Assembly: GCA_030833985.1 (NCBI GenBank)
Contig: JAURGC010000007.1
Coordinates: 1-34,302, forward strand
Direction: 5' to 3'
DNA length: 34,302 bases
Origin: Algoriphagus sp.
Lineage (GTDB): Bacteria > Bacteroidota > Bacteroidia > Cytophagales > Cyclobacteriaceae
Shown: positions 1 through 8,293 of the stretch, one piece after another
How the letters are laid out: every line of letters starts with the position of its first letter
How positions within the stretch are numbered: the first letter of the stretch is position 1
Translations under genes and position numbers: made by a program
The notes under the pieces: generated by a model
What the model saw: only the letters and a program-made list of their open reading frames with translations
Database searches by the model: none
Told to the model about the DNA's origin: nothing

Positions 1-783
1 GGTGTTTACAATGCAGCCATTCAATATTATTTGCCGGAAGAGGCTGAAGAAGTTAGTATTGAAATTTTTGATCAAAAAGGTTCTCTTGTAGCACAAACTA
101 CGGGGAAAAAGGAGAGCAAAGATCGAAACTTACCGAGTACAAAGGCAGGTATCAACACCTTTACTTGGGATATGAGGTATCCAGGTGCCACCACTTTTGA
201 GGGCATGATTATTTGGAGTGCCAGACCTCAACGTGGTCCCCTTGCCCCTATTGGAGAATATAACGTTAAAATAAAAGCCTTGGGTCAACAAAAAGAAACT
301 CAATTCAAGTTGGAAATGAATCCAAATCTAGAAGGAGTAACTGTTGAAGATATTCAAAAACAATTTGACTTGGCCATTCAAATTCGCGATAAAGTGTCAG
401 AAGCTAATGAAGCAGTAATTCAAATCAGAAGTATCAAGGAACAAGCTATGCAAGCGAATGGAAAAGTAAATAATTCAACCTTGAAACGAATAAATGACTT
501 AGTTTCAAAATTATCTGTTGTTGAGGAAGCGCTGTATCAAGTTAAAAACCAAAGTCCTCAGGACCCCTTGAACTTTCCCATCAAACTCAATAACCGATTG
601 GCGTCCCTACAACGAAGTGTAGAAACAGGCCAAGCAAAACCAACGAATGCAGCTTACAAGGTTTTTGAAGAATTATCTTTAGAATTGACAACCCAACTTG
701 GACTACTGAACCAAATTGTGGAGACCGACTTGAAAAAGTTAAATTCGCTACTACCTGAAAAAATAACTCTTCAATTAAAATAA
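1..783 (+). CDS. VPS10/sortilin-type beta-propeller protein, C-terminal part (5' truncated)
   Basis: The frame is open from the first base and reads 260 residues before TAA, so the gene starts upstream of the window and no start codon is claimed. The visible part matches the C-terminal region of the large secreted BNR/VPS10-domain proteins (often called glycosyl hydrolases or sortilins) of Bacteroidota. It has a beta-sandwich segment with the pattern Y-Y-L-P ... I-E-I-F-D ... G-I-N-T-F-T-W-D-M-R-Y-P-G at roughly residues 9-61, a G-P-L-A-P-x-G-E-Y turn near residues 79-87, and then a helical, probably coiled-coil tail rich in E, K, Q and L. The propeller itself would lie upstream. Members of this family are thought to be exported, but the signal peptide is outside the window. 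The catalytic role of the family is uncertain. A long hairpin follows the stop codon directly. Confidence 0.75.
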   Translation, partial: GVYNAAIQYYLPEEAEEVSIEIFDQKGSLVAQTTGKKESKDRNLPSTKAGINTFTWDMRYPGATTFEGMIIWSARPQRGPLAPIGEYNVKIKALGQQKETQFKLEMNPNLEGVTVEDIQKQFDLAIQIRDKVSEANEAVIQIRSIKEQAMQANGKVNNSTLKRINDLVSKLSVVEEALYQVKNQSPQDPLNFPIKLNNRLASLQRSVETGQAKPTNAAYKVFEELSLELTTQLGLLNQIVETDLKKLNSLLPEKITLQLK

Positions 784-790
784 GGATAGC

Positions 791-830
791 AAGCTAATAA
801 GCCTCACAAAAATGGGAGGCTTATTAGCTT
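791..830. terminator. Bidirectional hairpin terminator between convergent genes
   Basis: A perfect 15-bp inverted repeat (791-805 with 816-830) has a 10-base loop. It begins eight bases after the stop of the propeller gene and contains the stop codon of the opposite-strand gene (824-826). The T-run after the stem is poor on both strands, so termination efficiency is uncertain, but its position between converging genes supports a shared terminator. Confidence 0.7.
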
Positions 831-1297
831 ATCTGTTCAAGAAGTTGGGTGTAATCGTATCGTAGGTCATCTTCCAACTTAAGAATCAATTTTTCTGCTT
901 TTTGAATCTGCATCTGAAATAGGTTGGAAATCACGGGATGATTAAATTTCAAGTATCCATAAGTTTTTAATTTTTCGCAGAAGAAAAGAATCAACTCTAT
1001 TTGATCTGTTTTATTCGCACTAAACTTTAGTGCTTTGTTTAATTTTCTTCGAATAGTTTGAGCTGATTTTTTGGTTAAGTAAAAAGAAGTAGTGTTCGCA
1101 GTTTGAAATAGCTTATCCAACTCTTCTTTTACTGTATCGACAAATAGACTTGGCTGATCCCTTTCATTGAGTTTGAAGTATAAAAAGGCCTTATTATCCC
1201 TGGTGAACTTGCTTAAGTTTAAAATTAAGCTAATTAGTTCTTTTTCATCGAGGTAGGAAAGCTCTTTTTTTATAGCCGCCAAACTAGGAATATTCAT
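824..1297 (-). CDS. Conserved hypothetical helical protein of Bacteroidota
   Basis: This is a 157-residue protein starting at ATG (1295-1297). I recognise the general pattern of a widespread but uncharacterised Bacteroidota family: an N-terminal segment with S-x-x-A-I-K-K-E-L, a middle segment with N-K-A-F-L-Y-F-K-L, a K-K-S-A-Q-T-I-R-R-K basic helix at about residues 76-85, and a C-terminal helix with K-L-E-D-D-L-R-Y-D-Y. It has no signal peptide, membrane segment or catalytic motif and looks entirely alpha-helical and cytoplasmic. It is flanked by a shared terminator on its 3' side and a divergent hydroxylase operon on its 5' side. Function is unknown; the basic middle helix could bind nucleic acid, but that is a guess. 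Confidence 0.7.
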   Translation of the reverse strand: MNIPSLAAIKKELSYLDEKELISLILNLSKFTRDNKAFLYFKLNERDQPSLFVDTVKEELDKLFQTANTTSFYLTKKSAQTIRRKLNKALKFSANKTDQIELILFFCEKLKTYGYLKFNHPVISNLFQMQIQKAEKLILKLEDDLRYDYTQLLEQIS

Positions 1298-1377
1298 ACG
1301 AAAGGGTTGAAATAAGGAGGTTTTGGAATTGCAAGAACTAATTTTTTCAGGATACTTACTGCAAATCCAAACAAAAG

Positions 1378-1408
1378 TTGATTGAAAAGGAGTTTATCAA
1401 TAAATTTA
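1378..1408 (+). promoter_or_regulatory. Bacteroidota-type promoter for the hydroxylase-xdhC-mocA operon
   Basis: TTG (1378-1380), a 20-base spacer, and TAAATTTA (1401-1408) fit the -33 TTTG / -7 TAnnTTTG promoter used by the Bacteroidota primary sigma factor, with the last -7 base off consensus. The start codon of the next gene lies about 20 bases downstream. Confidence 0.45.
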
Positions 1409-1427
1409 AGGCAAATAGTAGGAAGCT

Positions 1428-2705
1428 ATGGAAGCGTACGGAAAGATATTATTGATTGCTATGCCGGCATTTTTTGTGCTAGTACTCCTTGAAAAAGGCT
1501 GGGGTATATGGAAAGGAAAGGATACTGTTCCTGTTACCGACATGATTGCAAGTTTGAGTTCGGGTATCACCAATGTCACCAAAGATGTGCTGGGGCTAAG
1601 TGTGGCAGTCATTTCGTACCAATGGCTCTTTGCCCAATTTTCCTTTTTTACCATTGAGGCCACTTGGGGGGTATTTGTCATTGCCTTTTTTGCCTTGGAT
1701 TTTGCGGGCTATTGGACCCATCGCATTGCCCATGAGTACAATATCTTTTGGAACAATCACATCGTACACCATTCCTCCGAGGAGTTTAACCTTGCCTGCG
1801 CCCTGCGTCAAAGCATCTCTTCCATCTTCAAAATCTTTGCGATTTTTCTACTGCCAGCTGCTTTTCTAGGGGTTCCCCCTGAAGTTATTGGTGTGGTAGC
1901 CCCCTTGCATTTATTTGCACAATTTTGGTACCATACACAGCACATTCATTCCTTGGGAATTCTTGAAAAAATCATAGTGACCCCTGCACATCATCGGGTA
2001 CACCACGCGATCAATCCAGAATACCTGGACAAAAACTATGGACAGATCTTTATCTTCTGGGACAAGTGGTTTGGAACCTTTCAAGAAGAAAGAGCCGATA
2101 TTCCTGCTGTCTATGGAGTCACTAGACCCGTACAAACCTGGAATCCCATAAAAATCAATTTCATGCACTTGTGGCTTTTGATTCAGGATGCTTGGCGTGC
2201 AAAAAATTGGGGGGATAAACTGAAAATTTGGTTTATGCCTTTGGGATGGCGCCCCAATGATGTAGCTGAAAAGTACCCAATTGCTAAGATTCAGGATGTG
2301 TATCATTTTGACAAATACAACCCAGAACTGAACCCTGGAATGCGAATTTGGAGTTTCGGACAATTGATTGTCTTGCTACTCCTGTTAAGTTATCTCTTCT
2401 CCAATTTAGTAGCAATTGGGACTCCTGGCATTTTTTACTACGGAGGATTCGTCTTCCTCACGGTTTTTGCTTACACCGAACTCATGGACCGCAATCCCTT
2501 AGCTTGGTGCTGGGAAGCGCTTAAGAGTAGTTATGCCTTTTATTTTGTATTTACCACAGGAGATTGGTTTGGGCTCAATTCCCAATTTCCTGGTGCAGTC
2601 TACGCATTTGTGGGTTATCTAGTGATTTCCACAGTTACTTCGCTCCTTTTTTCCCTACAAAAGCAAATGACTTCCTCCTCCCCTAGTTCACAACCTGCTA
2701 AATGA
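1428..2705 (+). CDS. Alkylglycerol monooxygenase-like membrane fatty acid hydroxylase (sterol desaturase superfamily)
   Basis: The 425-residue integral membrane protein has the three histidine clusters of the fatty-acid-hydroxylase superfamily: H98-x3-H102 followed by E103, H111-x2-H114-H115, and H188-H189-x2-H192-H193. These would bind a di-iron centre that hydroxylates lipid C-H bonds with O2. The segment after the second cluster (S-S-E-E-F-N-L-A-C-A-L-R-Q), the length, and the ending D-K-W-F-G-T-F resemble alkylglycerol monooxygenase (AGMO/TMEM195) more than C-4 sterol oxidases. Hydrophobic helices lie at about residues 8-22, 53-72, 80-96 and 130-165, with more in the C-terminal third. The last codons overlap the start of the xdhC-like gene (ATGA, 2702-2705), so translation is coupled. 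The substrate (ether lipid, sphingolipid or other) cannot be read from sequence. Confidence 0.85.
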   Translation: MEAYGKILLIAMPAFFVLVLLEKGWGIWKGKDTVPVTDMIASLSSGITNVTKDVLGLSVAVISYQWLFAQFSFFTIEATWGVFVIAFFALDFAGYWTHRIAHEYNIFWNNHIVHHSSEEFNLACALRQSISSIFKIFAIFLLPAAFLGVPPEVIGVVAPLHLFAQFWYHTQHIHSLGILEKIIVTPAHHRVHHAINPEYLDKNYGQIFIFWDKWFGTFQEERADIPAVYGVTRPVQTWNPIKINFMHLWLLIQDAWRAKNWGDKLKIWFMPLGWRPNDVAEKYPIAKIQDVYHFDKYNPELNPGMRIWSFGQLIVLLLLLSYLFSNLVAIGTPGIFYYGGFVFLTVFAYTELMDRNPLAWCWEALKSSYAFYFVFTTGDWFGLNSQFPGAVYAFVGYLVISTVTSLLFSLQKQMTSSSPSSQPAK

Positions 2706-3820
2706 AAGAATTTGCCCAGCTGATTGATGCCTATGATTTAGCCAAAGCTGATGGGAATGCCATGGCACTGGCAACGGTGGTACAGGTAGATGGATCAGCC
2801 TACAGGCGCCCTGGAGCAAGAATGCTTGTAACTCAGGATGGAAGACTTACAGGAGCTATAAGTGGGGGCTGTCTAGAAGGAGATGCACTTCGTAAAGCAC
2901 AGGCTGTCATCTTTCAGCAAAAATCCATGCTCGTTACCTACGATACTACAGATGAAGATGATCAAAAATTCGGAATTGGACTAGGTTGCAATGGCATCAT
3001 TCACCTCTTAATCGAGCCTCTTGATGTGAATCAGGTAGACAATCCTGTAGAACTGATTCGACAGGCAAAGTTGAAAAGAGATACTTCCCTGTTGCTTACT
3101 TTCTTTTCCCTTAAAAACTCTAAAAAGGAGCAAATTGGCACAATACACCTCACGCAAGGATCGCAGCATTTTGGATCCCTTGCAAAAATCAAGCAGGAAT
3201 TCCATGCCCATGTCCTGCAAGAAATTGCTGCATTTGAACATCCTAGCAGTCGAATTCAGTGCTTTGAGCAGCTAGACGAGCTTTCTATTTTTTTTGAATT
3301 AATTCACCCTCCTTTGCAGTTACTCTTATTTGGCGCTGGAAATGACACCCTCCCAGTGGCGCAACTTGCTTCCATTCTGGGACATGAAGTGATTCTGGTG
3401 GATGGGAGAAAAGCTTTGGCCACGAGCAGCCGGTTTCCGACTGTTCAACGAATCATCCTAGGACCAGCAGAAGAGGTTGTAGATCAAATTGAAACAGATT
3501 TGAATACCGTGGCTCTTCTTATGACCCATAATTTTGACTACGAACTTGTTGTCCTCGAGAAATTGTCTCAACTGCTACTTCCCTACATCGGAATCTTAGG
3601 CCCCAAAAGAAAGACTGAAAAGCTGTTGGAACGACTGCAGGAAAAGGGAATCGCTATTTCAGCAGATAATCTCTACGCTCCTATTGGCTTGGACCTTGGA
3701 GCAGAAACATCCGAGGAGATTGCGCTTGCCATCTTTGCTGAAATCGCTGCAGTAGTTCGCAAGCGTAAACCTGGTTTCCTTCGGGACAAGCCAGGGCCCA
3801 TTCATGATTTTGCGTTATGA
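2702..3820 (+). CDS. XdhC/CoxI family molybdoenzyme maturation factor
   Basis: The 372-residue protein belongs to the XdhC/CoxI family, whose members bind sulfurated molybdenum cofactor and insert it into xanthine dehydrogenase-type enzymes. The N-terminal XdhC_CoxI domain is clear at about residues 18-70 (A-T-V-V-Q-V-D-G-S-A-Y-R-R-P-G-A-R-M, then S-G-G-C-L-E-G-D). A C-terminal Rossmann-like domain begins at about residue 204 (L-L-L-F-G-A-G-N-D-T-L-P-V) and includes the H-N-F-D-Y segment. The usual family size is 250-380 residues, so it appears complete. It overlaps both neighbours by ATGA, four bases each, which places it in one tightly coupled operon with the hydroxylase and the MocA-like transferase. 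The nearest molybdoenzyme is the pair at 8294-10917, a plausible client. Confidence 0.9.
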   Translation: MKEFAQLIDAYDLAKADGNAMALATVVQVDGSAYRRPGARMLVTQDGRLTGAISGGCLEGDALRKAQAVIFQQKSMLVTYDTTDEDDQKFGIGLGCNGIIHLLIEPLDVNQVDNPVELIRQAKLKRDTSLLLTFFSLKNSKKEQIGTIHLTQGSQHFGSLAKIKQEFHAHVLQEIAAFEHPSSRIQCFEQLDELSIFFELIHPPLQLLLFGAGNDTLPVAQLASILGHEVILVDGRKALATSSRFPTVQRIILGPAEEVVDQIETDLNTVALLMTHNFDYELVVLEKLSQLLLPYIGILGPKRKTEKLLERLQEKGIAISADNLYAPIGLDLGAETSEEIALAIFAEIAAVVRKRKPGFLRDKPGPIHDFAL

Positions 3821-4431
3821 AAACTGGAGTCATCCTTTTGGCAGCTGGTTCATCTTCCCGTTTAGGCAGATCAAAGCAACTTATTGAAATTCAAGGTGAA
3901 AAATTAATAAATAAAGGCATCAAAGAAGCCAAAAAAAGTAGGGCTGATGTCTTGGTAGTAGTCCTGGGAGCGAATGCAGAACTCATTCAAACCGGCTTTG
4001 ATTCTTTGAATACTCCGTTTATTGTTAATCCGCATTGGCAGCATGGGATGGCTTCCAGTATGCAGGCAGGACTTCGTTTTTTAATGGAAAAGGAAGCCAT
4101 CGATCAAGTAGTGTTGATGTTGTGCGACCAGCCTTTTGTGGATGCTTCCCTTCTCGATCAATTGATGACTGCAAAAGCTGAATCTGGCAAGGGGATCGTG
4201 GCAGCGGCTTATTCGGATACTTTGGGGGTACCGGCGCTTTTCGAGTCGTATTATTTTGAGAAGTTACTTCAATTGACCGGATCTGAAGGAGCCAAAAAGG
4301 TAATTTTTAACCACCTCTCAGAGGTGCTTACGCTTGATTTCCCGCTTGGAGCGGTGGATTTGGATACAGAGGAAGATGTAAACCAATTCCTTAGTTTATA
4401 TCCGATAAAAAATCTTCCAAATTCAAACTAG
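3817..4431 (+). CDS. MocA-like nucleotidyltransferase (molybdenum cofactor cytidylyltransferase type)
   Basis: The 204-residue NTP-transferase carries the N-terminal nucleotide-binding signature L-A-A-G-S-S-S-R-L-G-R-S-K-Q at about residues 8-21, the H-G-M-A-S-S-M-Q-A-G-L substrate segment at about residues 72-82, and the metal-binding L-C-D-Q-P motif at about residues 106-110. MocA adds CMP to molybdopterin to make the MCD form used by bacterial xanthine dehydrogenase-family enzymes; MobA adds GMP. Linkage to xdhC (ATGA overlap) favours the MocA role. The neighbouring molybdenum hydroxylase is of the family that uses MCD in other bacteria, which fits. Substrate preference is inferred from context, since CTP and GTP enzymes are hard to separate by eye. 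Confidence 0.85.
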   Translation: MKTGVILLAAGSSSRLGRSKQLIEIQGEKLINKGIKEAKKSRADVLVVVLGANAELIQTGFDSLNTPFIVNPHWQHGMASSMQAGLRFLMEKEAIDQVVLMLCDQPFVDASLLDQLMTAKAESGKGIVAAAYSDTLGVPALFESYYFEKLLQLTGSEGAKKVIFNHLSEVLTLDFPLGAVDLDTEEDVNQFLSLYPIKNLPNSN

Positions 4432-4491
4432 ACCCTTCTATATCTTGGACTAGAGTACTTCGTCAGATGTCATTCTTAAAAACAATCTATT

Positions 4492-5637
4492 CTAGCGATT
4501 CCACAATACCTCCAACGTCTTCTTTACCCAAACGATGCAGGTTTCAATATCAGAAGTATTGGTATTTTTTCCCAGACTAAATCGTAGCGAGGCCCGTCCT
4601 AAATCTGGGGCAATTCCCATAGCCTGTAACACATGACTCGGTTTGGGAGAGATAGAGGTGCAGGCAGAGCCCGAACTCACTGCAACCCGCTGGTTTACTT
4701 TCAGGAGCAACTCCTCCCCTTCTACACCCGAAAATGAGAGGTTGCTTACATGAGCTAATCGATGCCTGATTGATCCATTTCGATGAACTCCTGGAAGCTC
4801 CAAAAGGCCTGATTCCAGCACATCACGAAGTTTTCCGAGACGATCCGCTTCCTCATTCATCTCTTGATTTCGGAGTTGCGCTGCCTTTCCAAAGCCTACA
4901 ATTCCTGGCACATTGAGCGTACCACTACGAAAACCCTTTTCATGCCCTCCTCCATGAAGTTGAGCCAGGGGCTTGGGTAAGGCATGATTGTGGCGCACAT
5001 AGAGTGCCCCAACTCCTTTAGGACCATACATCTTGTGTGCAGAGAATGCTAGCAGGTGTATCCCATTGGTATTCACTGGGATTTTGCCTACCGCCTGCAC
5101 AGCATCCGTTAAAAAGATAATCCCATGTTTATCGGCAATCTGAGCGATTTCTTGGACGGGGTGAATGACTCCAGTTTCATTATTCGCCCACATCAAACAA
5201 ATCATTTTCGTATGCGGCTGAATGTTTTGCTCCAATCTGCTTAAATCCACCTCTCCATCGGCATTTACGGGCAAATAGGTCACCTCCGCTCCTCTCCGCT
5301 GAATTTCCGCCATACTATCTAATACGGCCTTGTGCTCAGTTTGACAGGTGATGTAATGTTGTTTTTCACTTGAAAATTGTTCAAACACCCCTTTGATGGC
5401 CAAATTGAGTGATTCTGTAGCACCTGAAGTAAAAATAAGTTCCTTAGACTTTGCTCCAATCAATTGGGCTACTGCCTCTCTGGCATCTTCCACTGCCTGC
5501 TCCGCCACCCAACCGTGGGGATGACTTTTACTGGCTGCATTGCCAAAATGCACACCGAAATATGGCAGCATGGCAGCAATCACCTCTTCTGTACAAGGGG
5601 TAGTAGCATTGTAATCCAGATAAATCGGGTAATTCAT
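4492..5637 (-). CDS. Cysteine desulfurase, class V aminotransferase family (NifS/IscS-like)
   Basis: The 381-residue PLP enzyme removes sulfur from cysteine as a protein persulfide, for Fe-S clusters, thio-modified tRNA or cofactor sulfuration. Visible motifs are Y-L-D-Y-N-A-T-T-P at residues 6-14, F-T-S-G-A-T-E-S-L-N at 69-78, the pyridine-nitrogen-binding Asp in L-T-D-A-V-Q-A-V-G (about residue 178), the PLP lysine in F-S-A-H-K-M-Y-G-P-K-G (Lys202), and the active-site cysteine in S-S-G-S-A-C-T (Cys326). The spacing after Cys326 is short, so the mobile loop is of the NifS/IscS group. It converges with the mocA-like gene with only 60 bases between them and is divergent from the small gene starting at 5708. 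A role in sulfurating the molybdenum cofactor of the nearby hydroxylase is possible but unproven. Confidence 0.92.
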   Translation of the reverse strand: MNYPIYLDYNATTPCTEEVIAAMLPYFGVHFGNAASKSHPHGWVAEQAVEDAREAVAQLIGAKSKELIFTSGATESLNLAIKGVFEQFSSEKQHYITCQTEHKAVLDSMAEIQRRGAEVTYLPVNADGEVDLSRLEQNIQPHTKMICLMWANNETGVIHPVQEIAQIADKHGIIFLTDAVQAVGKIPVNTNGIHLLAFSAHKMYGPKGVGALYVRHNHALPKPLAQLHGGGHEKGFRSGTLNVPGIVGFGKAAQLRNQEMNEEADRLGKLRDVLESGLLELPGVHRNGSIRHRLAHVSNLSFSGVEGEELLLKVNQRVAVSSGSACTSISPKPSHVLQAMGIAPDLGRASLRFSLGKNTNTSDIETCIVWVKKTLEVLWNR

Positions 5638-5692
5638 GTCCCTAAACTACTGCTTTTACTTGTTTTTTGAAGAGTTCAATACTCGATTTCAC

Positions 5693-5700
5693 TACCTTTG
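5693..5700 (+). promoter_or_regulatory. -7 promoter element immediately upstream of a start codon
   Basis: TACCTTTG is an exact match to TAnnTTTG and ends seven bases before the ATG at 5708. A TTTG lies at 5666-5669, but the 23-base spacer is longer than usual. If active, the transcript would be nearly leaderless, which is why the ATG at 5708 is preferred over the one at 5636. Confidence 0.5.
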
Positions 5701-5707
5701 GCTTCCC

Positions 5708-6055
5708 ATGCAAGAATCCTGGATAGTTGATTTTCCATTTGACACCCCTTCATCCGAAGCTTGGTCCTGGCTTATCCAAAACAAACAACGTGACTTAGGG
5801 ATATTTCTATCTTACTACTACAAAGGACAAGGAGCGGTAGTTGAAAAGGTGCAATTGGCAACAAAACCACAGTTAAATTGCCAAAATAGTGGCACCCTCT
5901 ACCTTAGATTTGAGCTAGTTTATTTCAATGCTTGCCAAGATTTACATGAAACTCAAATCGAAGAAATGAAAATTAACTTTCAATTAGATGAAGCCAAAAA
6001 GATCCTAAATCTAAATGGGCCCTATTGGCCTATTCGTGAAATGGATGAAATTTAA
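5708..6055 (+). CDS. Small hypothetical protein
   Basis: I do not recognise this 115-residue protein. The frame is open from an ATG at 5636, but that start would overlap the cysteine desulfurase start and sit upstream of an exact -7 promoter element, so the internal ATG at 5708 is chosen. The product is soluble, with many aromatic residues (W, Y, F), no signal peptide and no membrane segment. It looks like mixed alpha/beta, with a strand-like stretch near residues 65-78 (T-L-Y-L-R-F-E-L-V-Y-F) and a charged C-terminus containing N-G-P-Y-W-P-I-R-E-M. It lies between the desulfurase and glnS, and the glnS promoter begins 26 bases after its stop. The length of the open frame and its codon use, like that of the neighbours, support coding. 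Confidence 0.6.
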   Translation: MQESWIVDFPFDTPSSEAWSWLIQNKQRDLGIFLSYYYKGQGAVVEKVQLATKPQLNCQNSGTLYLRFELVYFNACQDLHETQIEEMKINFQLDEAKKILNLNGPYWPIREMDEI

Positions 6056-6081
6056 ACATGCTAGAGTCTTTCACATTAAGA

Positions 6082-6111
6082 TTGGAATTCCTAGCATTTG
6101 ACGTATTTTTG
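6082..6111 (+). promoter_or_regulatory. Promoter of glnS
   Basis: TTG (6082-6084), a 19-base spacer and TATTTTTG (6104-6111) form one of the best Bacteroidota promoter matches in the window. It leaves a leader of roughly 10-14 bases before the ATG at 6129. Confidence 0.65.
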
Positions 6112-6128
6112 ATATTGAATTGACGCTT

Positions 6129-8168
6129 ATGAAAGAAGCTACCGAATCCCTGAATTTCATAGAACACATCATTGAAGAAGACCTGGCCAATGGTTTTCCA
6201 AAGGAGAAATTGTGCTTCCGCTTTCCACCGGAGCCCAATGGCTACCTGCATATCGGCCATGCGGCTTCCATCTGCTTAAACTTCGGTTTGGGTGAGAAAT
6301 ATGGCGCTCCAGTCAACCTACGTTTTGACGATACAAATCCTGCCAAGGAAGAACAAGAATATGTAGATGCCATCAAGCGTGACATCGCATGGTTGGGATT
6401 TAACTGGGCCAACGAATGTTATTCTTCGGATTATTTTCAGCAACTCTACGATTGGGCAGTTCAGCTAATTAAGCAGGGCAAAGCCTATGTAGATCAACAA
6501 TCCTCTGAACTAATTGCCGAACAAAAAGGCACGCCTACTAGTCCAGGTATGCCTAGCCCATTTCGGGATAGATCCATTGCCGAGAATTTGGACTTGTTTG
6601 AGCGCATGAAAAATGGAGAATTCGCATCTGGAACTTACCTTCTTCGTGCGAAAATCGATATGGCTTCTCCAAACATGCACATGCGCGATCCAATTTTGTA
6701 CCGGATCATTCATGCACACCACCATCGCACCGGAAATACCTGGAATATTTACCCCATGTACGATTGGGCTCACGGAGAGTCAGATTACCTCGAACAGGTT
6801 TCCCATTCACTTTGTACCCTAGAGTTTAAAGCCCACCGAGAATTGTACGATTGGTACTTGGATCAGATTGTTGATCCAACCTTACTCCGGCCCAAGCAAC
6901 GTGAATTTGCACGTCGAAACTTGAGTTTTACCGTCATGAGCAAACGTAAGTTGCTCGAATTGGTACAAAAGAAGGTAGTATCAGGTTGGGATGATCCTCG
7001 GATGCCGACCATCTCTGGTTTAAGAAGACGAGGCTATACGCCAAATTCCATCCGAAACTTTAGTGAAGTGGCGGGTATTGCTCGAAGAGAAAATGTAACC
7101 GATGTATCTTTACTTGAGTTTTGTGTACGTGAGGACCTAAATCAAAGCGCTACACGTGTGATGGCTGTATTGAATCCCATCAAAGTAGTCATTCAAAACT
7201 ATCCTGTAGGACAAGTAGAAATCTTGCACTTGGAAAATAATCCAGAAAAAACTGATGCTGGAACGCATGAAGTACCTTTTTCTAGAGAGTTGTACATCGA
7301 ACGAGCAGATTTCAAGGAAGAGGCTGATTCCAAATTTTTCCGACTAAGTATAGGGCAAGAAGTTCGCTTAAAAAGTGCCTACATTATCAAGGCTGAGTCA
7401 GTAGTGAAAGATGCAGCCGGTACTCTTCTTGAAATTCACTGTAGCTACGAGGCAGAATCCAGATCAGGTTCGGGCACTGAAGCAAGCCAGCGAAAGGTTA
7501 AGTCAACCATTCACTGGGTTTCTGTTGCCCACGCCATTCAAGCTGAAGTTCGAGAATACGACCGCTTGTTTTTGGATGAATCCCCGGATGCCCATGAATC
7601 AAAAAGTTACATGGATTTTATTAATCCAAATTCATTAAAAGTGATTAAGAATGCATACCTAGAACCCTACTTAAGCCAGGCTAATTCAAACGAAAGCTAC
7701 CAATTCCAGCGCCTCGGGTATTTTACCTTGGATTCAGAATCACGGGAAGGAAAGTTAGTGTTTAATAAGACGGTTGGATTGAAAGATACTTGGGCCAAAC
7801 AAAATGCCACCGCTGCAACCAAGCAGCAAACTTCTTCGAAACCGATAGCACAAGCTCCTCAAGAAACCAAATCAGCCTTGAATGAGATTCAATACATAGG
7901 AAAAAAACTGACCAACCTTTCCGGAGACAAGTTGGAAGAGGCATTAAGGAATATCCGAGTTCAAGCAGAAAATGTGACTTACGAAGAGTTGGAACCCTTG
8001 TTTGGTACAGCCGCTAAAAAAGTAGGAACTCGGATAGCAGTTTTGGTTGCACTTACAGTACTTTTAGCAAAAGGAGCATCTAAAACCCCAGCAGCAGCAG
8101 AATTCATTGCTTCTTGTCAATCGGATGAATCAATCACACTTAAAGAGGAGGCTGCAAAGCTTGCTTAA
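6129..8168 (+). CDS. glnS: Glutaminyl-tRNA synthetase with C-terminal YqeY/GatB-like tail
   Basis: This class I synthetase charges tRNA-Gln with glutamine. The 679-residue product has the HIGH motif at residues 41-44 (G-Y-L-H-I-G-H-A), the KMSKS-equivalent V-M-S-K-R at 269-273, and the catalytic-domain segments F-R-F-P-P-E-P-N-G and L-R-F-D-D-T-N-P typical of GlnRS rather than GluRS. After the beta-barrel anticodon-binding domains, a linker rich in A, Q, T and S (about residues 560-580) leads to about 100 residues that resemble the YqeY/GatB tail domain (L-S-G-D-K-L-E-E-A-L-R-N-I-R-V-Q-A). E. coli GlnRS is about 554 residues, so this tail is an addition, known in Deinococcus and in many Bacteroidota. 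ATG 6129 is preferred over TTG 6120 because of the promoter position. A strong terminator follows. Confidence 0.95.
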   Translation: MKEATESLNFIEHIIEEDLANGFPKEKLCFRFPPEPNGYLHIGHAASICLNFGLGEKYGAPVNLRFDDTNPAKEEQEYVDAIKRDIAWLGFNWANECYSSDYFQQLYDWAVQLIKQGKAYVDQQSSELIAEQKGTPTSPGMPSPFRDRSIAENLDLFERMKNGEFASGTYLLRAKIDMASPNMHMRDPILYRIIHAHHHRTGNTWNIYPMYDWAHGESDYLEQVSHSLCTLEFKAHRELYDWYLDQIVDPTLLRPKQREFARRNLSFTVMSKRKLLELVQKKVVSGWDDPRMPTISGLRRRGYTPNSIRNFSEVAGIARRENVTDVSLLEFCVREDLNQSATRVMAVLNPIKVVIQNYPVGQVEILHLENNPEKTDAGTHEVPFSRELYIERADFKEEADSKFFRLSIGQEVRLKSAYIIKAESVVKDAAGTLLEIHCSYEAESRSGSGTEASQRKVKSTIHWVSVAHAIQAEVREYDRLFLDESPDAHESKSYMDFINPNSLKVIKNAYLEPYLSQANSNESYQFQRLGYFTLDSESREGKLVFNKTVGLKDTWAKQNATAATKQQTSSKPIAQAPQETKSALNEIQYIGKKLTNLSGDKLEEALRNIRVQAENVTYEELEPLFGTAAKKVGTRIAVLVALTVLLAKGASKTPAAAEFIASCQSDESITLKEEAAKLA

Positions 8169-8253
8169 TTTAACAACATAAAAAACTTGACCTAATTGCA
8201 CGTCAAAGTGTTTTCTGTTGGTTAGTAGAAATTGAGTGTAGAATCCTAAAAGT

Positions 8254-8285
8254 AAATAAGGCCCCGTTTGGGGCCTTATTTTTGT
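8254..8285. terminator. Bidirectional intrinsic terminator between glnS and the molybdenum hydroxylase genes
   Basis: A perfect 12-bp stem (8254-8265 with 8270-8281) closed by a GTTT loop has a GGCCCC core. T-runs flank it on the plus strand (8279-8283) and A-rich bases lie on the other side, so it should stop transcription from both converging genes. Confidence 0.9.
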
Positions 8286-8293
8286 GCCAATAA

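Noticed and set aside
5636-5707. Upstream extension of the small hypothetical gene to an ATG at 5636
   Set aside because: It would overlap the cysteine desulfurase start and cover an exact -7 promoter element; the extra residues look like translated intergenic sequence.
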